Shown here: positions 1 to 7,506 of the stretch, piece after piece
Position numbering within the stretch: the stretch's first letter is position 1
Layout: every line of letters starts with the position of its first letter
DNA from: Chlorobium phaeovibrioides
GTDB taxonomy: Bacteria > Bacteroidota > Chlorobiia > Chlorobiales > Chlorobiaceae
Assembly (NCBI RefSeq): GCF_003968655.1
Contig: NZ_RXYK01000003.1
Location: forward strand, 1 to 64,000
Reading direction: 5' to 3'
DNA: 64,000 nt
Made by a program: the position numbers and the translations under genes
The notes under the pieces: model-generated
The model's input: only the letters and a program-made list of their open reading frames with translations
Told to the model about the DNA's origin: nothing
Database searches by the model: none

Positions 1-256
1 AAATGTAGGGGGAGACGACGGACAATACCTGTCCGATGCGAAATAAATGAGGAGGGTGTTCCTCTGGTAGGTGTTGCTGTTCCGGTTATGATTTCAGTGA
101 AGCGAAGGAGTCCGGCCCGCTGTCGTCCCATGCCGAAATGTATACTGTGCAGCTTGTTCTTATATAAGGGGTTGAGGGTTTATGTTTTATTTTTATCCCA
201 AAGAAGATACTTCAGGTGGGAGTTGGGGTGCGGGGTTGCTTTGTAATATTGAGCGG
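1..256. other. Left edge of window, no gene recognised
   Basis: This stretch lies beyond the 3' end of the integrase gene, on the island side of the tRNA-Leu junction. I see no convincing reading frame, RNA gene or strong hairpin in it. It is presumably part of the integrated element or its remnant. Confidence 0.4.
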
Positions 257-1447
257 TTAGGCTTTGAGTCCGTCAAGGTAATCGGCCCATGTCTGCATCA
301 TCCTTGTGCGTTCTTCAAGGTGCTGTGCCCGGTTGTAGGCGGAGCCGAGTCTGTCCAGTACGGCGTGGGCAAGCTGGGCTTCAATGGCGTCGGGTGAGAA
401 GTTGAGGGTTTCGTGGAGCATGGTTCTGGCTGTTGCGCGGAATCCGTGTCCTGTCACTTTCTCTGGTCCCCATCCCATTGTCCGTAAGGCCATGTTGACG
501 GTATTTTCACTCATAGGTCTGGTGCGTTGTCGCCCTGAGAACACATACTTCCGTTCCATTGTGTGTTGTCGGAGTTCCCCAAGAACAGCAAGGGCTTGCT
601 TTGGAAGCGGCACAATGTGGGGTTTCCTCATCTTCATTTCTTCTGCGGGAATGGTCCAGAGAGCGGCCTCTATGTCAATGTGCTCCCACTGCATCTTCCG
701 GAGTTCGCCGGGGCGGACAAAGAGCATCGGGGCAAGTTTAAGGGCACACCTGACCGTGAAAGATCCCGAGTAGCCGTCTATGTCAAGGAGAAGCCGGCTG
801 AGTTCTTTGGGGTCGAGTATCGCTGACATATGCTTTGTGGGCGGGTTCATCAGAGCTCGGCTGAGGCCTGAAGCGGGGTTGCCGGTTACGCCTTCCACTC
901 CCGTAATCATCGCATAGGTGAATATCTGCTCGAACAGGGAACGGATGCGGTGGGCTGTATCGTAAAGGCCGGATGCTTCAATCTGGCGAAGTACCTCCAT
1001 AATGTCTCGGGCTGTGATTTCGGTGATGTGGCGGTTCCCGAGAGGGGGAATCACATACATGTTCATGCGAGAGCGGACCGTCTGAGTGTGGCCTTCGGTC
1101 CAATTGGCGGCAGCGACCTTGATCCAGTCGTGCGCCACACTCTCAACGGTGACGATTGCAGCCCTCCCGGCCTTCTCTTTCAGTGTGGAAGGGTCGATGC
1201 CCTGTGCGAGGTGTTCGCGGGCATCCTGGCGCCCTTTTCGGGCCATCTCAAGAGTGACATAGGGGTATTTCCCGAGGGCGAGGGTTTTCTCTTTACCGTC
1301 AAAAAGGTATTTCAGGCGCCAGAGTTTTCCCCCAGGAGGCGTCACCAGCAGGAAAAGTCCCCCCCCATCAAAGAGCTTGGTTGGCTTGTCGCCGGGTTTG
1401 ACTGTGTCGACGCGCCTTGCAGAGAGTGGGGCGGTTTGGCGTGGCAT
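257..1447 (-). CDS. P4-type tyrosine recombinase / island integrase
   Basis: A 396-residue site-specific recombinase, the usual length for P4-like integrases. The N-terminus (LFDGGGLFLLVTP, then LKYLFDGKEKTLALGKYP) is the DUF4102 arm-binding domain, followed by a SAM-like core-binding domain. The C-terminal catalytic domain shows the expected residues: Arg in FVRPGELRKMQW, Lys in the KPHIVPLP strand, His and Arg in GHGFRA, His in LAHA and the nucleophile Tyr in SAYNRA. The start codon faces the 3' end of tRNA-Leu(UAA) 172 bases away, the standard arrangement of an integrase beside its attachment site. The gene looks intact. The cargo would lie to the left, mostly outside the window. Confidence 0.92.
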   Translation of the reverse strand: MPRQTAPLSARRVDTVKPGDKPTKLFDGGGLFLLVTPPGGKLWRLKYLFDGKEKTLALGKYPYVTLEMARKGRQDAREHLAQGIDPSTLKEKAGRAAIVTVESVAHDWIKVAAANWTEGHTQTVRSRMNMYVIPPLGNRHITEITARDIMEVLRQIEASGLYDTAHRIRSLFEQIFTYAMITGVEGVTGNPASGLSRALMNPPTKHMSAILDPKELSRLLLDIDGYSGSFTVRCALKLAPMLFVRPGELRKMQWEHIDIEAALWTIPAEEMKMRKPHIVPLPKQALAVLGELRQHTMERKYVFSGRQRTRPMSENTVNMALRTMGWGPEKVTGHGFRATARTMLHETLNFSPDAIEAQLAHAVLDRLGSAYNRAQHLEERTRMMQTWADYLDGLKA

Positions 1448-1449
1448 CG

Positions 1450-1512
1450 TAGGGGTATTTTTATCCGTGAGCGAAGCTGGATCCGGAAAGTACCCCTAAA
1501 GATACCCCAAAA
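1450..1512. promoter_or_regulatory. Three GGGGTA repeats upstream of the integrase gene
   Basis: TAGGGGTA at 1450-1457 and two reverse-complement copies near 1491-1500 and 1501-1510 lie between the integrase start and the tRNA. Short repeats in this position are typical arm-type integrase binding sites that also control int transcription. The repeats are seen directly; their role is inferred. Confidence 0.45.
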
Positions 1513-1555
1513 AGTTGGCAGTTCAAGCCGATGATGGCAGTATTAGCCGAAGGAG

Positions 1556-1588
1556 AAAAAAAGAAACCCTTTATTTCAAAAGGGTTTC
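1556..1588 (-). terminator. Rho-independent terminator of tRNA-Leu(UAA)
   Basis: A perfect 10-bp stem (GAAACCCTTT at 1563-1572 with AAAGGGTTTC at 1579-1588) has a 6-base loop. Read leftward it is followed by a U-run, the complement of the A-run at 1556-1562. It lies 32 bases past the tRNA 3' end. Confidence 0.8.
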
Positions 1589-1619
1589 AGAGCTATTGCT
1601 TATGTAAGCATATGATGGA

Positions 1620-1708
1620 TGGTGCCGAAGACGGGGATCGAACCCGTACGCTCATTGCTGAACACGGGATTTTAAGTCCCGGGCGTCTACCAGTTCCGCC
1701 ACTTCGGC
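1620..1708 (-). tRNA. tRNA-Leu, anticodon UAA
   Basis: An 89-nucleotide class II tRNA with acceptor stem GCCGAAG/CTTCGGC, anticodon loop CTTAAAA (anticodon TAA), a long variable arm and a GGTTCGATCCC T-arm. The CCA end is encoded (TGG at 1620-1622 on the plus strand). Its 3' end faces the integrase gene and is the probable attachment site. Confidence 0.95.
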
Positions 1709-1777
1709 CAGTGCCGCACAATTTACAATTCTTCCCCGCCTTTCCCCAAGCAAACAACCAAAACTTGGGGACAAAAA

Positions 1778-1839
1778 AGTTGGGGACACTCATGACTGAG
1801 TGTACTAATTAGTACACTCAGTCATGAGTGTCCCCAACT
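1778..1839. repeat. Perfect 62-bp palindrome made of two abutting REP arms
   Basis: The left arm (1778-1808) is exactly the reverse complement of the right arm (1809-1839). Each arm has the tag AGTTGGGG, then a 7-bp stem ACACTCA/TGAGTGT with a TGAC loop, ending in TACTAA. The element starts 6 bases past the thiL stop codon and lies upstream of tRNA-Leu. The same arm recurs near 12.84, 12.94, 14.55, 29.99, 30.08 and 58.45-58.50 kb. Confidence 0.9.
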
Positions 1840-1845
1840 ATCCGG

Positions 1846-2910
1846 CTATTTGAAATGGTCGAAGCCGGGGAGGGATGTGAGGTCTATTGTGATGCCGTAG
1901 ATGTCTTTGAGGAGGAGGCCGGACTCTTTGGGGGTGATTTCTCCTATGACTGCGATATCGCGGTTGTCGGCTATTTTTTTGTGTTCTTCTTTTGAGATGG
2001 TGAAGAGGAGCTGGTAGTCTTCTCCTCCGCTGATGGCCCAGCCGAGGGCGTCGTCCTGGAGTTCGTCGGCAATGAGGCGGGCGGTGGAGTTGACGGGGAT
2101 GCGGTTCTCCTGAAGAAGGGCTCCGACGGCGGAGGCGTTGCATATGTGGCCGAGGTCCTGGCCGAGTCCGTCTGATATGTCGATCATTGACGAGGGCGTG
2201 ACCTGGCGTTCGTGCAGGAACCGGACGGTGTCGAGCCTGGCGAGTGGGAGCAGATGCTGTTGGATGGCGCCGGTGTACTCCTGAAGGTCGGCCATGAGGT
2301 TGCGGTTGTAGGTCTCGTTGTTTTCTATGTGCTCCATCATGATCAGCTTTTCGCGGGTCAGCACCCTCAGCCCCGCTGCTGAACCGCCGAGCGTACCGGT
2401 AACGCAGACAATGTCGCCCTCTTTCGCTCCGTTACGGTAGGCTATCATCTTTTCAGGAACTTCTCCTGTCACCGTTACTGAAATCACCAGTCCGGAGCGG
2501 GAGCGGGATGTGTCGCCGCCAGCTATGGCTATGCCGTACTCCCGTGCGGCGCTTTCCATGCCGCGGTAGAGTTCTTCAACCATCTCCACCGGCATTGAGG
2601 GGGGGACGGCAATGGAGACGAGGGCGTAGCGGGGAATAGCGTTCATTGCGCAGATGTCGGAGGCGTTGACGCTGATTGCCTTGCTTCCGAGATGTTTTGC
2701 CGGCGTGGTGAGCAGGTCGAAGTGTACCTGTTCTACCAGCAGGTCGGTTGAGCTCACCTGCAGCAGTTCTGTGGATGGTTGCCAGACGGCGCAGTCGTCA
2801 CCGATTCCCAGTACCAGTTCCGGAGCACTTTCCAGGGTTGGCTGGACAATGCTCTTGATGCGTTCTATCAGACCGAACTCTCCTGTTTCCGATGTAGCTT
2901 TATATGCCAT
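1846..2910 (-). CDS. thiL: Thiamine-monophosphate kinase
   Basis: Phosphorylates thiamine monophosphate to thiamine diphosphate with ATP, the last step of cofactor synthesis in the cytoplasm. At 354 residues it has the PurM-like fold motifs of ThiL: GIGDDCAVW near residue 36, GGDTSRSRSG around 130, VTGTLGGSAAG around 170 and SGGEDYQLLFT near the C-terminus. It is transcribed divergently from ftsY, and the two probable start codons are only about 86 bases apart. No other thiamine gene is nearby. A REP palindrome follows its stop codon directly. Confidence 0.93.
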   Translation of the reverse strand: MAYKATSETGEFGLIERIKSIVQPTLESAPELVLGIGDDCAVWQPSTELLQVSSTDLLVEQVHFDLLTTPAKHLGSKAISVNASDICAMNAIPRYALVSIAVPPSMPVEMVEELYRGMESAAREYGIAIAGGDTSRSRSGLVISVTVTGEVPEKMIAYRNGAKEGDIVCVTGTLGGSAAGLRVLTREKLIMMEHIENNETYNRNLMADLQEYTGAIQQHLLPLARLDTVRFLHERQVTPSSMIDISDGLGQDLGHICNASAVGALLQENRIPVNSTARLIADELQDDALGWAISGGEDYQLLFTISKEEHKKIADNRDIAVIGEITPKESGLLLKDIYGITIDLTSLPGFDHFK

Positions 2911-2996
2911 TATTTTGCGTAAATTGGTTCAACATTTCCTGCGGCAGAGTCCGCGTGTGTCGGTACTTGGTAAACATAGGACAATATCTCTTTTAT

Positions 2997-3950
2997 ATGG
3001 GTTTTTTTGACAAGTTCAAATTATCGCGTTTAACCGAAGGCCTTGGAAAGACAAGGGAGACCCTTCGCGAAAAGCTGGCCGTGGTGACAAAGGGCAGAAC
3101 GGAAATAGATGACGAGTTCCTCGAGGAACTTGAGAATATTCTTGTGTCGGCCGATGTTGGCGTTGAAACAACACTGGCAATTGTTGACGCCATTACTGAA
3201 CGGGCCGGCACTGAAAGCTACCGTTCGGAGGATGAGCTCAATGGGATGCTGATGGATGAAATAGGCAAGATGCTCATGGAGAGCGGAGAGGAGCATCCTG
3301 TTGAATTTGACGCTCCGCTTCCCGCAAAACCCTATGTGATACTCATTGTGGGTGTGAACGGGGCCGGCAAGACAACGAGTGTTGCCAAACTTGCCTCCAA
3401 CTACGAAAAGGCTGGCAAAAAGGTGATGATTGCCGCTGCCGACACCTTCCGCGCTGCGGCCTATGAGCAGCTTCAGGTATGGGCTGAACGGGCGGGGGTT
3501 CCGCTTATCGGGCAGGGGCAGGGGGCTGATCCCGCTTCGGTGGTGTTTGATGCCGTCAGTGCCGCTGTTGCGCGTAACGCTGATGTGGTGCTGGTTGATA
3601 CGGCTGGCCGTCTGCATAACAAGAGCCATCTGATGGAGGAACTGGCAAAAATTATGCGGGTGGCGAAAAAGAAAATCCCGGAAGCCCCGCACGAGGTGCT
3701 TCTGGTGCTCGACGGCACAACGGGCCAGAACGCTGTGCAGCAGGCGCGCGAGTTCATGAAATTTGTCCATGTAACCGGCATTGTGGTAACCAAGCTCGAC
3801 GGTACGGCGAAAGGGGGGATTGTTCTCTCCATATCGCGCGAGCTGAAACTGCCGGTGAAGTACATTGGGGTGGGTGAAAAAATTGACGACCTGCAGCTCT
3901 TTGACCGCAGCCGATTTGTGGGGGCGCTGTTAGGTCGGGAGAAGGGCTGA
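2997..3950 (+). CDS. ftsY: Signal recognition particle receptor FtsY
   Basis: SRP receptor GTPase that docks ribosome-SRP complexes at the inner membrane. The NG domain motifs are all present: GVNGAGKTTSVAKLA (P-loop), DTFRAAAYEQL, DTAGRLHNK, TKLDGTAKGG and the C-terminal GVGEKIDDLQLF. I take the ATG at 2997 (MGFFDKFK), giving 317 residues. The frame stays open upstream to 2904, but that stretch overlaps the thiL start and has no FtsY character. The acidic A domain is very short, as in many minimal FtsY proteins. The 3' end overlaps the convergent DUF123 gene by 21 bases. Confidence 0.95.
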   Translation: MGFFDKFKLSRLTEGLGKTRETLREKLAVVTKGRTEIDDEFLEELENILVSADVGVETTLAIVDAITERAGTESYRSEDELNGMLMDEIGKMLMESGEEHPVEFDAPLPAKPYVILIVGVNGAGKTTSVAKLASNYEKAGKKVMIAAADTFRAAAYEQLQVWAERAGVPLIGQGQGADPASVVFDAVSAAVARNADVVLVDTAGRLHNKSHLMEELAKIMRVAKKKIPEAPHEVLLVLDGTTGQNAVQQAREFMKFVHVTGIVVTKLDGTAKGGIVLSISRELKLPVKYIGVGEKIDDLQLFDRSRFVGALLGREKG

Positions 3951-4538
3951 GAGATCGGTGATTTTCTCCATCAGCATTGTTTCAACAGCCGCCCTGTCGG
4001 TAAGGCGGAGCAGGTGGGTACCGCTTTTGGCATCCTGGGCGCCGAGGCGCGGAGCGAGGGGCCGGGTTCCGGGATGAAGGCCAAGCGCCAGGGAAAGAGC
4101 TTCTTCAAGGCGGAGAGGGCTGCGGATAGCAACAACCCCTGTTATTTCTGCTTCAAGCCGGTCGAGCAGGCAGTCTGCGTGCCAGTGAATATGTTTTGAG
4201 GGTATCTTGCGAGGAACAGCGTCAACCAGTCCGGCTTCTTTGAATCGCTTTGCCATTGGTCTGCGGATGCGGTGTGCCCGAAGCATTCCGGAGCGCGAGG
4301 CGTGGCGGAGAAGGCGGGCTGCAAGAGGGGCGGCGGAAGGGCGGTTGCCGAGGGCTGAGCCCAGATAAAGATACTCTCCCGCCTCAACCAGAACCGGCGT
4401 ACCCTTCTGGAACCGGCCAAAGGAAATATTCAGTTTTTTTTCGACCCGGATGAACAGGATATAGCTCCCCATGCGGCAGTTGTCGCCGAAAATGGTAAAC
4501 TTTGGTGTTGAGAGAGGGTTGAACGGTTGTTTTTTCAT
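3930..4538 (-). CDS. DUF123 (GIY-YIG-like) domain protein
   Basis: A 202-residue protein. From about residue 24 (MGSYILFIRVEKK...GEYLYLGSALG) it matches the DUF123 family, which is related to GIY-YIG nucleases and of unproven function. The later HIHWHADCLLD segment carries the conserved His pair of the family. The domain begins near the internal Met at about 4469, so that codon could be the true start. The 3' end overlaps ftsY by 21 bases in convergent orientation. The family is recognised from sequence pattern only, and no activity can be assigned. Confidence 0.75.
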   Translation of the reverse strand: MKKQPFNPLSTPKFTIFGDNCRMGSYILFIRVEKKLNISFGRFQKGTPVLVEAGEYLYLGSALGNRPSAAPLAARLLRHASRSGMLRAHRIRRPMAKRFKEAGLVDAVPRKIPSKHIHWHADCLLDRLEAEITGVVAIRSPLRLEEALSLALGLHPGTRPLAPRLGAQDAKSGTHLLRLTDRAAVETMLMEKITDLSALLPT

Positions 4539-4609
4539 ATTTTAGATACAATATTCAAAAGCGGAGCGGTCCCCGGCGTTTCCGCCTGAAAGATAAAGAG
4601 ATTTCAGGT

Positions 4610-5299
4610 ATGGAATGGACGGAAACGCAATTTGACCGCCAGCGCAGGGAGATGGTGGATTCTCTCCGAAGAAATGGCATTCAGAATCCATGGGTTCTTG
4701 AAGCCTTTCAGGAGGTTCGCCGGCATCTGTTTGTCCCCGAAGAGGGGCGGGCTCACGCCTACGACGATGCAGCATGGCCGATAGGTTACGGGCAGACGAT
4801 ATCGCAACCCTTTACGGTTGCCTATATGACGAGCCTGCTGGCAGACCATGTGCCCGGAGGCAGTGGCAGACCCTTTGGCAGAGTGCTGGAAATTGGTACC
4901 GGCTCGGGATATCAGGCGGCCATTCTGGAAGCGATAGGTTACAGTGTTTTCTCGGTAGAACGGTTGCCTGTTCTGTACCATCAGGCGAAGGCGAAGTTTC
5001 ACCGATTCGGTCTTCCGATTACCTGCCGTCTGGGAGACGGTACCCTCGGGTGGCCTGAAGAGGCGCCTTTTGACGGCATCCTTGTGAGTGCCGGAGCTCC
5101 ATCAGAACCGAAAGCGCTGAAGGAGCAGCTTGCCGAAAACGGCAGTATGGTAATTCCCGTCGGCAACCGCGGTATGCAGGTGATGACCCTCGTCACCAGG
5201 AAGGGTGCCCGCTTTGAGAGGGAGCAGTACCAGAATTTTGCCTTCGTGCCGCTTGTCGGCAGGGAGGGTTGGGATGATAAAAACACACTTTTATACTAA
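4610..5299 (+). CDS. pcm: Protein-L-isoaspartate O-methyltransferase
   Basis: Repairs damaged proteins by SAM-dependent methylation of L-isoaspartyl residues. The protein has 229 residues, as usual for Pcm. Motif I for SAM binding is VLEIGTGSGYQAAIL near residue 91; YDDAAWPIGYGQTISQPFTVAYM near residue 50 is the family substrate region, and DGILVSAGAP follows around 158. The gene lies 21 bases upstream of the PpiD-like gene on the same strand, so a protein-quality operon is plausible. Confidence 0.95.
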   Translation: MEWTETQFDRQRREMVDSLRRNGIQNPWVLEAFQEVRRHLFVPEEGRAHAYDDAAWPIGYGQTISQPFTVAYMTSLLADHVPGGSGRPFGRVLEIGTGSGYQAAILEAIGYSVFSVERLPVLYHQAKAKFHRFGLPITCRLGDGTLGWPEEAPFDGILVSAGAPSEPKALKEQLAENGSMVIPVGNRGMQVMTLVTRKGARFEREQYQNFAFVPLVGREGWDDKNTLLY

Positions 5300-5320
5300 T
5301 ACCTATCAGCTGAGGACTCT

Positions 5321-7435
5321 ATGGCGCTCATGTCAAACCTGCGCGATAAAACGCATATCATTCTCTATATCCTTCTTGCGTCTTTTCTGGGGCTGATCGT
5401 CTTTGAATGGGGTATGGATTTTGCCGGATTCGGCGGACGCGGTGGAAGGGGGCAGAACGCCGGCAGTGTGAACGGTGTGTCGATTTCTTACAGTCAGTAC
5501 GACCAGCTCTACCGCCAGTTCAGCGAAAACTATCGTCGCAGCAACCCGGGTGCCGACATGTCGCCAGAAATTGAACTCCGCATTCAGGAGCAGGCATGGA
5601 ACACTGTGGTTGACCAGATGCTGCTCGAACAGCAGTTCCAGAAATTCGGTATCACGGTGCAGGATGGCGAGATTCTTGCCGCCATCAATCGCCCCGACCC
5701 GCCGCAGGTGATAGCAGGCAATTTTACTGATCCTGCAACTGCTCAGATTGACCGTCAGAAGCTTGACGCTGCCCGTCGTGACCCGCAGAACAGCGAGATG
5801 TGGGTGCAGGTGGAGGAGATCATCCGCCGTGAACTCAAGATTGATAAGCTGATTCGGGCGCTTCGGACCATGGAGCATGTAACCGATCTTGAGCTTGAAA
5901 CTCTGGTGCGCCAGCAGTATACCCGCATGGCGGCATCGTTTATCCCCGTTCCGTTCAGTTTTGCCGGAGATGACAGCAAATACCCTGTCAAGGAGGATGA
6001 GATTAAAAGGTACTACGGCGAGCACCGCGAACTTTTCGCCGAAGCTCCATCCCGCTCTTCTGACTATGTTTTTTTCCCTCTCACACCTTCCGCACAAGAC
6101 AGCCTTGCCGCACAGCAGGAGTTTGCATCAATTCGCGCAGGGTTTGCCACAACCCGCAACGACACAGATTTTGTGAGGATGCAGAGCGACCGCTCCTCTT
6201 CCATCAACGAAACACTTGACCGTTCGGATTTTTCGCCTGTTGCCGGAGCCGCTCTTTTCGGTTCCTCCAGCCTCAGGGCAGGATCGATCATAGGTCCCAT
6301 TGCCGACAGCGGCACCTACCGTCTCCTGAAAATAAAATCAGTGACGACGGCCCGGAAGCCCGTTGCCCGGGCATCCCACATTCTGATCCGTTTCAACCCC
6401 AACAGCCGTGCCGACATCCAGAAAGGCCGCGCTCTTTCCGACATGATTCTACGGGAATTGAAGGCTGGAGGAAATTTTGCTGAACTCGCCCGGCGATACT
6501 CGGCCGATCCCGGCAGCGCAGCAAGGGGAGGCGATCTTGGCTGGTTCCGTAGCGATCGCATGGTGCCGGAGTTTGCTGATGCTGTGTTCGCCTCAAAACC
6601 CGGAGCCATTGTAGGGCCTGTGCAGACAGAGTTCGGCCTTCACATCATTAAAGTTGCCGGGTTTGACCGCAAGGCTGTTGTTGCCTCTGAAATTGTTCGC
6701 ACCATCCGGCCCTCAAGCGAAACTGCCGAGGGCATACGCCGCCGTGCCATGGTGTTTCAGATGGATGCCAAAGAGAAAGGAATGGACGAAAGTGCCTCGG
6801 CCGATAAACTGCCCCTTGAAACCACAGGCCAATTTGGCCGTCACATGCCTATAGCCGCCATAGGCTACAACGACAAAATTGATGATTTTGCTTTCCGCTC
6901 CAGCGAGGGTGATCTTTCGGATGTCATTGAAACCCCAAAAGGCTTCTATGTCATGCGCCTGACCGGCAAAAACGACAGCGGGTACCGCAAGCTTGATGAT
7001 GACCTCAAAGCCGGCATTACCACTGAAATCATCAAAGAGAAGAAGGGCGAGTTCATCAAGAACCGTCTTGCCTCGCTTGCAGCCTCTCCAGGAGCCACGC
7101 TTGCCGCAATTGCTGCCGCTGACAGCAGCTTCAGCATGTTCAGCGCCAGCGACATCCGCTGGAGCGACGGTTTTATTCCGGGTTACGGCGTCGATCGTCC
7201 TTTGGTGGAAGCCATGGCCGGCATGCCGCTTGCCAGGCTTTCAGAGCCGGTACAGATCCAGAGTGGATACGCGGTTTGTGAGGTTTCCAGTCGGGCTCTC
7301 CCGGAAGGACTTGACATCAAGACGGAAAAAGCCGGCATAGCACCGCAGGTGCTTGGCCTCAAGCAGGAACAGCTCTTCTCGGCTTACTTCAGTGCTCTTC
7401 GCAAGCAGGCGAAGATTGAAGATTTGAGGCCCTGA
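5321..7435 (+). CDS. PpiD/SurA-type peptidyl-prolyl isomerase, membrane-anchored
   Basis: A 704-residue periplasmic foldase with an N-terminal anchor (IILYILLASFLGLIVFEWGM, about residues 13-32). A SurA_N-like segment follows, where LEQQFQKFGITVQDGEILAAI is typical. A parvulin (PPIC) domain lies at about residues 347-445, with ASHILIRF, FAELARRYSADPGSAARGGDLGWF and FGLHIIKV. It should fold outer-membrane and secreted proteins. The first two Met codons (MALM) are alternative starts. It follows pcm by 21 bases and converges on ptsI. Confidence 0.9.
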   Translation: MALMSNLRDKTHIILYILLASFLGLIVFEWGMDFAGFGGRGGRGQNAGSVNGVSISYSQYDQLYRQFSENYRRSNPGADMSPEIELRIQEQAWNTVVDQMLLEQQFQKFGITVQDGEILAAINRPDPPQVIAGNFTDPATAQIDRQKLDAARRDPQNSEMWVQVEEIIRRELKIDKLIRALRTMEHVTDLELETLVRQQYTRMAASFIPVPFSFAGDDSKYPVKEDEIKRYYGEHRELFAEAPSRSSDYVFFPLTPSAQDSLAAQQEFASIRAGFATTRNDTDFVRMQSDRSSSINETLDRSDFSPVAGAALFGSSSLRAGSIIGPIADSGTYRLLKIKSVTTARKPVARASHILIRFNPNSRADIQKGRALSDMILRELKAGGNFAELARRYSADPGSAARGGDLGWFRSDRMVPEFADAVFASKPGAIVGPVQTEFGLHIIKVAGFDRKAVVASEIVRTIRPSSETAEGIRRRAMVFQMDAKEKGMDESASADKLPLETTGQFGRHMPIAAIGYNDKIDDFAFRSSEGDLSDVIETPKGFYVMRLTGKNDSGYRKLDDDLKAGITTEIIKEKKGEFIKNRLASLAASPGATLAAIAAADSSFSMFSASDIRWSDGFIPGYGVDRPLVEAMAGMPLARLSEPVQIQSGYAVCEVSSRALPEGLDIKTEKAGIAPQVLGLKQEQLFSAYFSALRKQAKIEDLRP

Positions 7436-7506
7436 GCGGAGCTTCTTGCAAGCATACATAACCCTCCGGGCATCTTTGATGTGCAGGTTGAGGGGATTTC
7501 ATCGCC

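Noticed and set aside
2904-2996. Upstream extension of ftsY by 31 codons
   Set aside because: It overlaps the thiL start, lacks homology and contains Cys-rich sequence unlike FtsY. The ATG at 2997 begins the conserved protein.
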